From: Macrostomum hystrix
Lineage: Eukaryota; Platyhelminthes; Macrostomidae
Assembly (NCBI GenBank): GCA_950097015.1
Contig: CATNEN010000025.1
Span: 5,818,001 to 5,882,000 of the forward strand
DNA: 64,000 nucleotides
Direction of reading: 5' to 3'
The translations under genes and the position numbers were made by a program. The notes beneath the pieces are model-generated. The model was not told the origin of the DNA, made no database searches, and saw nothing but the letters and a program-made list of their open reading frames with translations. This document shows, piece after piece, positions 36,154 through 46,002 of this stretch. Position 1 is the stretch's first letter. The number at the start of each line of letters is the position of its first letter.

Positions 36154-39100
36154 TTTTGTATCAACATCACGATTTGAATCTAGACTTTAAGTCTCTACCG
36201 CGGTACCCGCAACTATTGCGGCGTCAGGAAATATGCAATGTGCACTATAGAACATAGAAAAAAGAATTTCTAAAGCAATCTTTATATTTTTCATTACAGA
36301 TAAGGACGGGCCTAGCCCCGCCCAAAATGCTCTCTCTCTCTCTCTATTATCAATCTCCCAATCGGATAGAGGACGTGGTTAGTAAATGCAAAAAATTGGT
36401 CGTGCACATGCGAGAGACGAGAAAGAAGAAGAAAGAGAGTAAAGAGAGAGAGGCCTAAAGCGCGCGCGGGAGCGGAGGGGGGCGGGTGCCGGTTTGTTCG
36501 AGGCTCAAAGGCCAGGGATAGAGAAGTGATGTAGAACCGAACCCGTGGCATTCATTAGGCTTCAAGGGTGCAACATCCGTCAGTAGCACCAGGAGCCTCT
36601 CTTCTCATTTCATCCCCATCCTCCATCTCACTCTGCCCTTTTAGTACGGACTCCGGACTCAATCCTCACTAACCCTCCCCTCAACCCCAATTCTCAATCT
36701 ACACGCGCACAAGTCATCCGCCTCTCGCCGTTCTAATCTATCCATCTCCACGCCTGTATAGTAGTAACAGTAGTAGCTGCTTAATAATAGGGCGAGGAGG
36801 CGATGAATGGGAGAGTCGGGGGGGGGGGCAAAGATGATGAACAGAAGAAGAATGGCTAGAAATGGAGCTGTCTCCTACTGGCCTAAGATCTCAAACCAGC
36901 GGAGGCTGAGTCGAGACGAAAGATTCTCAATTCTGTTGCCCTCAACTCCGCCACCCACCCAGTCTGTCCGCCTGGAGCTAGAGAATCCGTGTTCAGTGTT
37001 CATAAATTAACTAATTGAAAATTACTCGAAAGATCTGTCTAAATTTATTTTGTCTCGGTAACGCGAGAAACATCCCACAGTACTAAATAATATACTAAAC
37101 CTTTAAAATACTGCTTGGCATCCAGCCAACAGAACATCCAGCAAACTAACTAACGTGACTATTTATAGAACGGAAAATTCTTACAAACTCACCCTTGAGC
37201 TTTCCGCGAACCTTATTAGCAGTCTTCTTTATTTCTGACATGAGCTCCTCCAGTTCCTCTTTCATTTCTGGAAAAAAACACTCATTTATACAATTCAAAA
37301 AGAGAATGTTGATAAGTGCCTGACTAGCCTGAGGATCTGGGAGAGTGGCTGATTAGCCTGAGGATCTGGGAGAGTGGCTGATTAGCCTGAGGATCTGGGA
37401 GAGTGGCTGATTAACCTGAGGATCTGGGAGAGTAACTGATTAACCTGAGGATCTGGGAGAGTGGCTGATTAGCCTGAGGATCTGGGAGAGTGGCTGATTA
37501 ACCTGAGGATCTGGGAGAGTGGCTGATTAACCTGAGGATCTGGGAGAGTGGCTGATTAACCTGAGGATCTGGGAGAGTGGCTGATTAACCTGAGGATCTG
37601 GGAGAGTGGCTGATTAACCTGAGGATCTGGGAGAGTGGCTGATTAACCTGAGGATCTGGGAGAGTGGCTGATTAACCTGAGGATCTGGGAGAGTGGCTGA
37701 TTAACCTGAGGATCTGGGAGAGTGGCTGATTAACCTGAGGATCTGATAAAGTGGTACTCTGATCCCTTGACTTACTTTCGTCCTGGTTAGGTGAAGCTAG
37801 AATGGAGGAGTGCTTCATCTTGACCTCGTTAACATGCTCCTGAATCTTGTCGATCATTTCGCGAATTCCCTCAACTTGTTCAAAGAATTCGTCCATAAAG
37901 CCGCCGCCTTTGTCCTCCATGGGAATGGAGGTCTGGTCTTCAACGCCAACATCCGAGTGGTCGTCATGGCCGGCCTAATCAACAAAGAGACATTGTTTAG
38001 ACCATCAAAGGATATCATCCCAGGGTAAAAATACCATTGCTCCAGTTCATTGGGTACCAGTCATTGCTATAGAATAGAATGGGCAGCAAACAACCCACCA
38101 ACGCAACCCAATATAAAATAAATTACATTTTGTTTACCAACCCATAAATTGTAGAAATATATATGAACAATATATACAAAACTTACTTAACTAAATCTCA
38201 ATAATTTTTTGTTAAAACTACTTTTGTGAAATGAAAATATTTTTTAGTGACTAGTAGGATGGCAATCAATTTATAAAAAAAATAAAATTATCAATTCTAC
38301 CTAACTGGGCTCACACTTATTATTTTTAGAACTGGTATTTTGACATAAATTATACAATTTCTTTAAAAAATGCCAAAATCTTATATTCAAGACAACTGAA
38401 ATGATCAATTAGGTCACAGAATCAAAAAGAAGATACACAAAAATTTCTGACTCTTAAGTGCTTAATTAAATCCACATTTAATATAGTATTAATTTAGGTC
38501 TAGCATTAAAACAGTGTTGATTTTACTTGTAAAAAAGAAACCTAAACTGTGTATATTGTCTATGGTTTTCATGCCCATATTATATTATAGCTACTAAAAT
38601 ATCCATTTTCTTCAATAGTGTGATACAGAAAAAAAACTAAAAAGGCTGCATAACAACAGTGACTTTCAATTCATGATATCTTTATTTATATCCTAAGCAT
38701 TATTATAAATTCAAATCTAAATAACAGATTTAGATCATTACAGAGAAATATCATTACAGAACATTTTCCAAAAAACTTAAGTTTAGAGAACTGTCTTCAG
38801 TTGTTATTTATAGCTATGATATCTACAAAGAAGCAAGTATATAAGTTAGTGGACACAATTATACAATATACACAATTATTGTTGTGGCTTTAATTTGCTT
38901 ATCTTCAGAAGACAGAAATATAGATAAGTTAATATCTTGATATTCAACTGCATAGCCATGAAATTATAGAGTTTAAGTATTAAGAATTAGGTCCATAAAG
39001 TTTCTTGCCAAGAACTGAATAATCAACCTTCAGAGTAATAAACTTGAAAGTAACTAATATTTTAACTCTAGAAGATCACTTCCCTGTGTTTGATAATGGT

Positions 39101-39590
39101 CTTTTACATCGGTTAATTTTGATTTTTAGTAAGTTATACTAGCCTGTATCAGTGGTTATAATTTTTTGTATCATATCCAAAACAAAAACAAATATTAATA
39201 TCATAACTTGTTGATGGACGGCTATTGAAGTTCAGATAGAGCAAAAATACTATTGTTAAGTCAATATTCATTTCGAAAAAGGTTTAAAGAGTTATAGGAT
39301 TTGTTACGATTCTGACTCAGAATTACTTTTGGCAACATAAACTGTTAATTAGCCAGTGCTAAGCTGAGCAATAGCTAAATAGCTAAAATATAAAGAGTAG
39401 CTATGTTAGAATCTGTTCTATACTAAACTTATTAAAATGCAGCCTACAGTAGCGAATATACTTATTCACGCTCTGCTTAAATTAAAAGTAGTTCACATAT
39501 AGACTTTAAAATAGTTATTCTAACCTAGATTTTACTTACATTTCCAAGGCCTTTAGCTTGCCTGAAATCTGCCAGCCTATCCTTCGTCAT
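16058..39590 (-). CDS. STX1A: Syntaxin-1 (neuronal Qa-SNARE), with two pairs of alternative exons
   Basis: Syntaxin-1 is the plasma-membrane Qa-SNARE that forms the fusion complex with SNAP-25 and synaptobrevin. Coding exons in order: 39540-39590 ([13 protein letters not shown]), 37776-37974 ([19 protein letters not shown]), 37193-37267 ([17 protein letters not shown]), 34774-34847 ([20 protein letters not shown]), one of 23384-23492 or 22151-22259, 20048-20121 ([12 protein letters not shown]), 19248-19385 (first half of the SNARE motif, ending LVESQ), 19041-19151 ([11 protein letters not shown] to VKYQSKARR), then one of two anchor exons. All joins keep frame with GT-AG signals. The product is about 304 or 307 residues, versus 288 in mammals. 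The order is N peptide, Habc helices, linker, SNARE motif with the Gln of the central layer, and a C-terminal membrane anchor. Introns are swollen by minisatellites. Confidence 0.95.
17377..17417. repeat. (CAGA)n microsatellite
   Basis: About ten tandem CAGA units lie a few bases downstream of the stop codon of anchor form 2, so they fall in its 3' UTR. Confidence 0.9.
17425..17517 (-). CDS. STX1A: Syntaxin-1 alternative last exon, anchor form 2
   Basis: It follows acceptor CTTATTTTCAG. It encodes [20 protein letters not shown] and a tail ending SQRG, 30 residues and a stop. It joins the same upstream exon in phase 0. Use of this exon needs its own poly(A) site; use of the distal exon requires skipping it. 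Worm UNC-64 and mammalian syntaxins also vary at this point. Confidence 0.88.
   Translation of the reverse strand, partial: KRICLIIVAIVIVLVIVAIILGSVLGSQRG
17912..19016. repeat. 1.1-kb minisatellite, 24-28 bp unit
   Basis: More than 40 copies of ACACACATGATTGGGTAATG plus TCAG, with small length variants. The array ends about 25 bp from the syntaxin exon at 19041, in the intron leading to both anchor exons. Confidence 0.95.
19466..19615 (+). mobile_element. SINE family B fragment
   Basis: A tRNA-like head remnant is followed by GTGTCCTTTGGGCAAGACAC, and the tail contains ATGCCAGCATT and an ATT/ATA-rich end. The same order occurs in the full copy at 58959-59285. Confidence 0.65.
19624..19949 (-). 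mobile_element. tRNA-derived SINE, family A, near full-length
   Basis: This is the reverse complement of the element at 586-922, including its tRNA-like head (GTGGCAGGGCGGTTGACGC) at the right end and its tail at the left. It sits in the syntaxin-1 intron between 19385 and 20048, in the sense direction of the gene, and abuts a family B SINE. Confidence 0.8.
20681..20715 (-). CDS. Possible 35-bp cassette (poison) exon of syntaxin-1
   Basis: The segment is framed by a good acceptor (CTGTATTTCAG) and donor (CAG|GTAGGC), between the alternative 109-bp exons and exon 20048-20121. Its length is not a multiple of three. Inclusion would shift the frame and reach a stop at the beginning of the next-but-one exon, giving a truncated protein without SNARE motif or anchor, or a decay substrate. 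There is no homology support; it rests on splice signals only. Confidence 0.25.
21108..21668. repeat. 24-bp minisatellite
   Basis: About 23 copies of CGCCTGTCTTTGTCTGTCCG plus TCTG, pyrimidine-rich on the plus strand. It is intronic in syntaxin-1. Open frames across it in several phases are a by-product of the repeat. Confidence 0.95.
22151..22259 (-). CDS. STX1A: Syntaxin-1 alternative exon, Habc helix C, version B
   Basis: It encodes [16 protein letters not shown] and continues to IARHLAL, the third helix of the Habc domain. Acceptor TTTATTTGCAG, donor GTAAGA, length 109 bp, phase 0 in and phase 1 out. It is exactly interchangeable with 23384-23492; joining both would shift the frame. Confidence 0.9.
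23384..23492 (-). CDS. STX1A: Syntaxin-1 alternative exon, Habc helix C, version A
   Basis: It encodes [16 protein letters not shown] and continues to IKRQMEI. Acceptor ATTTTGCAG, donor GTAAAT, length 109 bp, with the same phases as version B. About 20 of 36 residues are identical to version B. Differences cluster at the start and in the last third of the helix, which would change the helix surface. Confidence 0.9.
23606..24040. repeat. 31-bp minisatellite
   Basis: About 14 copies of CCCTGTTCCTTCAGGCCATA plus GATAGTCTCTA, drifting to a GTTTCATGACGCC variant at the right end. It is intronic in syntaxin-1. Confidence 0.93.
24690..25372. repeat. 22-bp minisatellite
   Basis: About 31 copies of ACACCCTCTGAATTTGAGGT plus AG, with a second unit type in which GCCTTTG replaces GAATTTG. 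The two types alternate in blocks. It is intronic in syntaxin-1. Confidence 0.95.
25690..25800 (+). mobile_element. SINE family A head fragment beside a minisatellite
   Basis: A degenerate tRNA-like head ends TCGAATCAGCGGCGAGGCC, as in family A. An AAATGATGGCAC stretch resembling the SINE tail follows, and the 21-bp array starts right after it. Confidence 0.5.
25800..27425. repeat. 1.6-kb minisatellite, 20-21 bp unit
   Basis: About 78 copies of unit CTAACGACTCAAAACGCTTC plus T, mixed with TTAAATGACTCAAAGCGCTT forms. Higher-order blocks of about 340 bp recur: the order around 26280-26500 is repeated near 26680-27150. It is intronic in syntaxin-1. Confidence 0.95.
27426..29082. other. Syntaxin-1 intron, no gene recognised
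   Basis: Mixed intron sequence with a purine-rich GAGA stretch near 28545-28605. No exon-like feature is supported. Confidence 0.4.
29083..30360. repeat. 1.3-kb minisatellite, 16-bp unit
   Basis: About 79 copies of GAGACACAGGAGAGAT with a GAGACACGGGAGAGAT variant. Because 16 is not a multiple of three, the array reads open in all three minus frames as a Ser/Leu/Cys/Val pattern up to 455 codons. That is a repeat artefact. It is intronic in syntaxin-1. Confidence 0.95.
30361..31672. other. Syntaxin-1 intron, no gene recognised
   Basis: Intron with purine-rich GAGAGG patches (30960-31030) and a short TG run at 31293. No coding exon is supported. Confidence 0.4.
31673..32520. repeat. 16-bp minisatellite
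   Basis: About 50 copies of AATTCCGAAACTCTGT with AGTCTGT and short ATTCCGA variants. It is intronic in syntaxin-1. Confidence 0.95.
33245..33478. repeat. 33-bp minisatellite
   Basis: About seven copies of AAAATCTGCATGGCTGTCAA plus AACCCGAAACTTT. It is intronic in syntaxin-1. Confidence 0.93.
33479..34773. other. Syntaxin-1 intron, no gene recognised
   Basis: Purine-rich intron with several GGGG runs (34140-34440) before the exon at 34774. No feature beyond that is supported. Confidence 0.4.
35120..35925. repeat. 21-bp minisatellite, inverted relative of the array at 25800-27425
   Basis: About 38 copies of TCGTTAGAGATTCGCTTTGA plus G. The reverse complement of the unit, CTAACGACTCAAAGCGAATC plus T, differs from the unit at 25800-27425 at only a few positions. 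The exon at 34774-34847 lies between the two inverted arrays. Confidence 0.95.
36109..36152. repeat. (CAG)n trinucleotide repeat, about 14 units
   Basis: An uninterrupted CAG run in a syntaxin-1 intron. In the transcript (minus strand) it is a CTG repeat. Confidence 0.95.
37312..37750. repeat. 29-bp minisatellite
   Basis: About 15 copies of GGATCTGGGAGAGTGGCTGA plus TTAACCTGA. The array ends about 25 bp from the splice donor of the syntaxin exon 37776-37974. Confidence 0.95.
37975..39539. other. Syntaxin-1 intron 1, AT-rich
   Basis: A low-complexity AT-rich intron between the start exon and exon 2. Nothing else is recognised. Confidence 0.5.
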
Positions 39591-41055
39591 TATTAATATA
39601 TAACAAGTAAGCAAATAATTAATTAATTTGCACAACCCCGCAAGTTACTTTTTAAAAGTCTATCCACACTCAATTGGAAACAAAAGTATGGAGATTTAAA
39701 GAAAAAGCAAGTATGGTACTTTCTCTATTTGCTTTCTCTGTTTCTTAGAATTTCGACTTGTAAATTTCTTGAAGATGAAATAAATATTTTAACAAAATGT
39801 ACTCTAAACATTTTATTATTTTGGCGACGTTTTTGCTTGCATGGCGATAGCAGTGCACCGATTAGTAAAAAATGCTCACAATATGTATATTTATGTATTA
39901 GTATATTATATCTATCGAACTTATAGTTCCCTCTATATTGAAATACTATGCGCATTTTTCGCCAAAGGCAAACATTTTTTCCATGTGAATGAACCTTTAT
40001 CTAAGCTTATGCATTTGCTAGCTCTTCTTGGGCTCCTTTTTGCTAGGGACAATACGCTATTGATATTGTTTTTTATCACCAGCCAAAGTTTCGTTAAAAT
40101 ATTAATTGTTGCAGTTTGTGTTACATCGACCTATCTATCCTTCAAACATAATACCAGAAATGGCTTAACATGCTGTTTGCCTGCGTCAAATGCGCTCGTA
40201 AAATGCTAATGATTGTCTTGTCTTTAAAATACCGACGGTGCGGTCCACAGACCGCAGTGGAACACATATTAAGTTTTTCTATACGAAAAGCGTGCACAAT
40301 AAAGACGCACTATTTGCTTTGCAGGCATGCAAGCAGCACGCGCTAGAGCCGCACCCCCGTCTGGACTAAGCACAATAGGACTGCAATAATGATGGGCGCC
40401 ATTCTTTCCTCGGAAAAGCAACATTATAATTGTAAAATGCTGGGTAGTATGGCTGCATCTTGGGGTCGTTCAATAGCTCCTGTGGTACTTAAAGCTCCAT
40501 TTAATTGCTGCAATGCATGAAACGAGTGGAGGTCGGAGGTATAAGACCGCAGCTTCGACCGCGCAGTTGAGTTACTCGCAGAATTAGATAAGCCTTCAAA
40601 AGCTTAAAAAACGCCTCATGCAGAGACGGGAGACACAGCTATTCTTACTATAAAATTCATTAAACTCATCTGCATACAACAGAAAATGGTGCACTGAGCT
40701 ATAGCTATACAGTATCAAAAAATGAAGGGGAAGGTCTGCTGCTTTTACTCATTGAATACTCACTAGCAGTATGTGCTCCAGAGAACCCTAGATATTACAG
40801 TTAGTTATAAAACTAAACGTGGCATCACGAAAATGTTTATAATTCGTGTTGTTTAAGACTTCGATAAATTATAATTTACATTTTAGAGCTCAGTGAGTAA
40901 AGTATTGGAAGAGGATCTCAGTATCCCAATAATCTTAAACTGTAATGCGCCCTTAATCAATTATTTAATATAAGGCCTTTTCCATGGCATGCGAAATGAA
41001 ATTTAAACTTCCGATATTGCATACTACACATTATTTTAAAAGGATAATATGGTCT
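39591..41055. other. Syntaxin-1 upstream region and intergenic DNA
   Basis: It should contain the syntaxin-1 promoter and 5' UTR. I see no certain TATA box. A 122-codon plus-strand frame starting at 39841 encodes a hydrophobic stretch without family resemblance; I do not treat it as a gene. Confidence 0.45.
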
Positions 41056-41137
41056 AACCTTAGGGGTTCGTTGCAGAACGGTCTAAATCGTTTGCCACTT
41101 GAACAAAGGTAACTGAGCTCGATTCCGTGGCGAGGCC
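41056..41137 (+). mobile_element. SINE family A head fragment joined to a minisatellite
   Basis: A degenerate tRNA-like head ends CTGAGCTCGATTCCGTGGCG plus AGGCC. The SINE body is absent; the 15-bp array begins at once. Confidence 0.6.
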
Positions 41138-41352
41138 CTATGATCATGGGTCAGAGGATCATGAGTCAGAGGATCATGGGTCAGAGGATCATGGGTCAGA
41201 GGATCATGGGTCAGAGGATCATGGGTCAGAGGATCATGGGTCAGAGGATCATGGGTCAGAGGATCATGGGTCAGAGGATCATGGGTCAGAGGATCAAGGG
41301 TCAGAGGATCATGGGTCAGAGGATCATGGGTCAGAGGATCATGGGTCAGGAA
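41138..41352. repeat. 15-bp minisatellite
   Basis: About 14 copies of GATCATGGGTCAGAG with very few changes, so a young array. Its unit length (a multiple of three) keeps frames open on both strands. Confidence 0.95.
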
Positions 41353-41925
41353 GAATTGAAGAATTAAAGAATTGGCAATTATGTTGTAATTATAATTAAG
41401 TAGTACATGGAGCAACAAAAAAGGTGCGCGTAAAAGCACAAGTACACAAAAATTATGTAAGTTTATTTTCTCGTTTGCCTTGTCACCTCTATTTGATCGG
41501 TAAATTTATTATTCTCTAAGAAATATTCAAACGCCCAAACAACTAGACAATAGACATTGTGTTGCTTTTCTTCCTCAACTAGTATAGCTACATATTTCAG
41601 CAGCGAAGCAGCAGGGCATAGGACAATAGGGTCTAAGTGTAGCTTGGAGTAGCTTGAACTCTCTCAGCAAAACGACACCTCGCTGTAGCCACAGAGACCC
41701 AATCCCGCATAAATTCGTGACCAAGAGAACAATGAGTCTGATAATGCGATTCACCTCACTTCATCAAGCAACGCCCCTAGACGCACAGCCAGATAGCCAG
41801 TGGGCAGCCGCCAACTCAGCAGAGATTGAGTCAAGCCTCACCTGTATGAGTGGCCAGGAGCAGCCAGTAGTCAGTCGGTGCTTCAGCTCGGGGTGGGCGA
41901 ACATGAGCGCGGCCTCAAGAGAATT

Positions 41926-41936
41926 GATAAATAAGC
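41926..41936 (+). promoter_or_regulatory. TATA-like box before the first TAL gene
   Basis: TGATAAATAAG lies about 100 bp before the ATG at 42034. The other members of the family have an A/T box 60-95 bp before their ATG. Confidence 0.35.
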
Positions 41937-42033
41937 AAGCCAGAGCGAGCAGCAGCTGGCACCTGCAACCTGTCGTTGTTATCCATTTTAAGCTGCAAGG
42001 TGCGAATCTAAAAACACATTCAACAATACAATT

Positions 42034-42817
42034 ATGGAGGCCTTCAAGGACGCCTGGCTCGCCATCGACACCCAGGGCAGGGGCCAGATCTCCTCCCGGG
42101 AGCTGACTGTCTACATGAAGAAGAACAACTATGACGATGCCTTTGTCAACGTGAGTTTCAACGTGCAACTCTCAGTTAGTCTTAGCAAAATGCACCAATA
42201 GCAATGTTTACCTATAATCTCCTAATCACACAGAAATGGCTTCGCCTGTTCGACAAGGACAACTCCGGCACAATCGAGGTCGAGGAGTACTGCGACATTC
42301 TCGGACTCAACCACAAGCAGCTGTGGGTGCTCCAGATTAATTTGATTTATGCATTGTAGTCTAAGTTATTCAGTGCCAAGCGTCTTATTAAATGCACTGT
42401 CTGTTTTTCCTTCATCAAGGATGTCGGAAGTCCGCGTTCGCGTCTCTGGCGGCGGCCTGCCTGCTGGAGTCGAGTTCATCTCGGGCGATATGGATATCTC
42501 CTGGCAGATCAAGGTCGCCCAGTTGTGCCTTGAAGGCCTGCGCACCAACGGAAACCTGAAGGTTGGAGTTGCAGCAGTTTTATTTAGCAGTTTATTGACA
42601 TTATGATGCATGTACTAATAAAGCCATGACTAATTATGCCTTTCAGGATGTGCCAAAGTGGATCAAGGTCCAGGCCGACAAGCAGTTCAACCAGCTGTGG
42701 CACTCTGTCATTGTAAACGGCCAGTTCTGGTGCTACTACGGCCACGAGCCCGGATTCTCGTTCGTGTTCCGCTACGAGAAGTACATCTTCATCATCTGGA
42801 AGACACCCCTGGCCTGA
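42034..42817 (+). CDS. TAL-family tegument protein: two EF-hands and dynein light chain domain (copy 1)
   Basis: Four exons (42034-42150, 42234-42322, 42420-42561, 42647-42817) join to 172 residues. EF-hand 1 (IDTQGRGQISSRE) lacks the usual acidic residues at loop positions 3 and 5. EF-hand 2 (DKDNSGTIEVEE) is canonical and should bind calcium. After the helix ending GLNHKQL comes the dynein-light-chain (LC8-type) domain, with SGDMDISWQIKVAQLCLEGL, LWHSVIVNGQFWCYYGHEPG and a C-terminal beta strand FVFRYEKYIFIIWKTPLA. This architecture defines the flatworm TAL proteins, which sit in the tegument. Poly(A) signal AATAAA at 43054. Exon 1 and the first bases of intron 1 are nearly identical to copy 2. 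Confidence 0.93.
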
Positions 42818-43309
42818 TTCTTTGGCGCGGTGCGGGACGACTTTGGACATTAGTACCCGTTTCTAAACTTTAGCTAACATATTTTAGCTCTAATAACGAC
42901 ATAGCCATCGAAAGCCTAGTGTGTACAATGTTACTGGTATGCTAGAATATCTTCTATTGCGTTAGTATTGTTTCTTTAATTTATACCAATCTAATTTTAC
43001 TCTGGGAAGGAAGAGGTTTTCGCTTTGATTCGGAAATTATATACCAGTTGCTAAATAAAAAACGCATAAAGTTTCTATCTGCGTCAGAAAATACGTTATG
43101 AGGTTCTTTATTCCATGCATTTGTTTTCATGCATACTCGTACATACTCATACTCATACTCTGAGCCACTCTTGCACAGGTCGGAGGGCAACCTTACTCGC
43201 TCTTCGAGTCAGGATTATATATACTTTGACAAACAACTTAGCGAATTTATCATAAAGTATGAAGAATGTAGAATTCAGTCGTATTTACCATCGCAAGTAA
43301 GGACCGGTT

Positions 43310-44850
43310 GCAAGGACCACTAGGACACTTCATTAGCCTATATAGTCTAGAAGTCCTTGGTTGCTTGGCAAGGATATTGCGAGCTCATTTAGGTGCAATT
43401 CCCAGTCGAATGAAACACACCTCAGTTGAATTAAAGTGCTCCTACTTTCAAAAAAGGCCAGTGCACGATCGTCACGCCGAGGTACTTGATCTGGTACTCG
43501 ACCTTAAGCACTCCCTCCGTCAATTTTCACCTGAACTTCGGTCGCCTGCTCCTGCGGTTGAGACTGAAGATGCCAACTTCGCGCTTGTTTGAGTAGCCAT
43601 TGAGCAGCCATTCATTCCTCCACTGTACTCTGCGCCTTCTGGACCTCCTCATTGGCTTCCTTAACAGGCTTTGACGCGCACTATACCGCCAGATTGTCAG
43701 CGAACATTCGGATCTTCACAAGCCTTGGGATGTCATCAACAACGTTTTGCTGGATATGATGAAGAGCACAGGCGCATGACTCCCCTTGTGGAAAATTCCG
43801 CTTCATCGTGACCGACGTCCCTTCGTGACGCTGAGGCGGACGCAGGTGAGCCTATTGATGTGCCAGGCCTGCACCCACCGGATCAGCCGGCAGTCAAAGC
43901 GCATTTTTCCGAGCAGTCCGAGCAGTTCCGGTTCCGTTTTTGGCAACCAACGCAAAGCCGATCTTCGTCTTCAGCTGGTAGCTGTCAGCAATGTCTTGGT
44001 GCATGGCCAGTACATGGTCGATAGTAGTGCGGCCAGCCCTGGTCAGGGTGCCTTGCTGTCATCCACCTCGTCCTCTTTGTACATAATTCGATCCTCCTCC
44101 GTCTCGGGCTCTCGTAGCGCTTTGTTGAGGAGCTTCCTCTTCAAGCTCCGGCTGTCCTTCGGGACTTTGACCATACTGTCGTCCGCAATACGAAAGGTCA
44201 TGGCTTTGTCCGCCAACGTGCCTCTCACTGCCTTCAGACACGACTTCCGCGGTAACCCTGGGGCCCTATATTTGCATTGGCCCACCAACTTCCAGCGGTT
44301 GTTGACACGCTCCCACCAGCTGTCTCTGGCTTCAGCATGCATGACCTCCAGCGGGTCTGTCATGCTAGTGGGCCTTGGTTGGCTCCGGTCTGCTGGTCCT
44401 CCTTCAGGCGTCGCTCCCGGCTTCCCAGATTTCCTAATCCCTCCGTGAGATAGCCTCAGCGACCTTCTCGCTTAGCGACATCTTCTTCACCAGCCTCGAC
44501 TTGACGAATCTTATGTACTTGTGTGCCGCCTGTAGCAAAATTTTGGTGATCCGAGTCGAGCCGCCGCAGTGGGGTCGCCAGCTATTGAACACCGCAGTGC
44601 TGCATAAGGTGATGTCCGGTGAGCTGGGGCATTCGCTGCCTCGTGCGGACCTGGTGGGTGACCCAACTCAACTCCACGAAAGTCCGTCGCCTCATACAAA
44701 AAATCCTGGTTAAGCCACGGTGCCCAGCATCTCCAGGTCGCCTTCCACGCCACCAGCTGCATCTCCACGAAACCACCCGGAAAGGTACGTTTTCTCTGAT
44801 GAGCAAAGCCACCCCGATTCATTTAAATGTCTGCGCTCCTCTGCAGCCTG
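43310..44850 (-). pseudogene. Decayed non-LTR retrotransposon (Jockey/I-like endonuclease and reverse transcriptase)
   Basis: Read on the minus strand in several broken frames. Near 44820 comes GGVALLIRENVPFRVV, the typical endonuclease segment of Jockey-type LINEs. Near 44000 comes AGRTTIDHVLAMHQDIADSY, the start of the reverse transcriptase fingers. Near 43780-43740 a degraded PQG... segment is followed by IPRLVKIRMFADNLAVY, the catalytic-box region (one catalytic Asp replaced by Asn). Near 43500 comes YQIKYLGVTI. Stops and shifts separate these pieces, so it is dead. It lies between the first two TAL genes. The upstream part of the element may extend to about 45500 but is not recognisable. 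Confidence 0.7.
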
Positions 44851-45725
44851 CGTCACGCCTTTGGTCCGTCGCTTTCTTCTCTGGGACGGCAGTTATCGCA
44901 CTGGGTTTGTGTTTCTACTCGCATTCGTCTGCTTCAGCCAAAGCTTCCGGAGCCAGCGCGAGCGGAAGCGCCGTGATCCCCCCCCCCGAAGTCTATTCCC
45001 TGGGCCTTCTGTTTATTGCCATTGTTTTTGTTGTCGTTGGATTCTAGGAGGCTAAGCCCAGTCGAGCCCAGTGTGACCGCCAGCCAGAGAGGGAACATAC
45101 AGGGCATCATGGGAGGTGTACTGTCAGCAGAGGCAATTTTATACTGTTTCCCAACCCCACAAGGCCAGACAACAGCGATGTCATCCCAGGCGCTCTAACC
45201 AGAGGACCAGACACGGCCACGTTAAGGGCGTGTGCCGGACTTGTGCGCAGAGGTCAATCGCACACCCAACAGAACGATCGGCCTGCCAGCCTTACAGCGG
45301 GGCGGAGAGGGCGCCGAAAAACACGGCCCCCACTGACAAACGAAACTTGGATATTTTCGCTCTCCTTTAAACGGCAGCCACTTGTAGACGGTGACAGCGT
45401 GTGAAAAATAAGCCGTTTCGCTGTGTGAAAGGTGTGTCCTTGACCATGGTTTGGGGCACCCTCTCACTGGTTGGTCAGACGGACTGTTGATGCTGCCGTG
45501 ACCTTGCAGACGAAGCAGGGGTGGACCACCGGGACCACCTACTAGCTGACGCCACAGACCAGGATGAGGCCTGTGTAGTGCCTGACGGCCCGGAACTTCT
45601 GGAATCTTTCCCTCTCATCTCGCCATTTGTCACATTATCTCAACCAAGTTGAATACGGCATGCTTCAGGATCATCTGCCTCCCTCGCCAGATCATATCAT
45701 TATCCCTGCTATAGCACAGACTAGG
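44851..45725. other. GC-richer intergenic DNA, possibly LINE 5' end
   Basis: Base composition is like the LINE remnant next to it and unlike the AT-rich flanks. It may be the 5' part of the same dead element, but I recognise no domain. Confidence 0.35.
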
Positions 45726-45727
45726 GG

Positions 45728-45890
45728 GGAGTGACAGCGCGTTGGCCTCTCGCACCAAGGTCCCTGAGCTCGATTCCGCGGTTGTAGCTGTCCCCAAACG
45801 ACTGTGACCTCGTCGAGGATTCAGAGTTTACGGAGCTTGGTGCGAGAGGTAGTCGCGTTTTCCCCACAAAGATTCCTTAGTTCGAATCTG
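45728..45890 (+). mobile_element. Two SINE family A head fragments
   Basis: CTCGCACCAAGGTCCCTGAG plus CTCGATTCCGCGG at 45749-45781 matches the family A head. A second, more diverged head (GGTGCGAGAGGTAGTCGCG, then GTTCGAATC) follows at 45838-45889. The bodies are missing. Confidence 0.5.
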
Positions 45891-45941
45891 TTTGTCAGAC
45901 CTCAATTAACTGGCCAAGGCGTTCAATGTCCGCCTGGATCA

Positions 45942-46002
45942 ACATCAACATCAACATCAACATCAACATCAACATCAACATCAGCATCAGCATCAACATC
46001 CT
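45942..46002. repeat. (CATCAA)n hexanucleotide repeat
   Basis: About ten units of ACATCA/GCATCA lie between the SINE fragments and the second TAL gene. Confidence 0.9.

Noticed and set aside
39841-40209. Plus-strand frame of 122 codons with hydrophobic stretches, starting at a true ATG
   Set aside because: No family resemblance, AT-rich composition and position in the probable syntaxin-1 promoter region; most likely chance.
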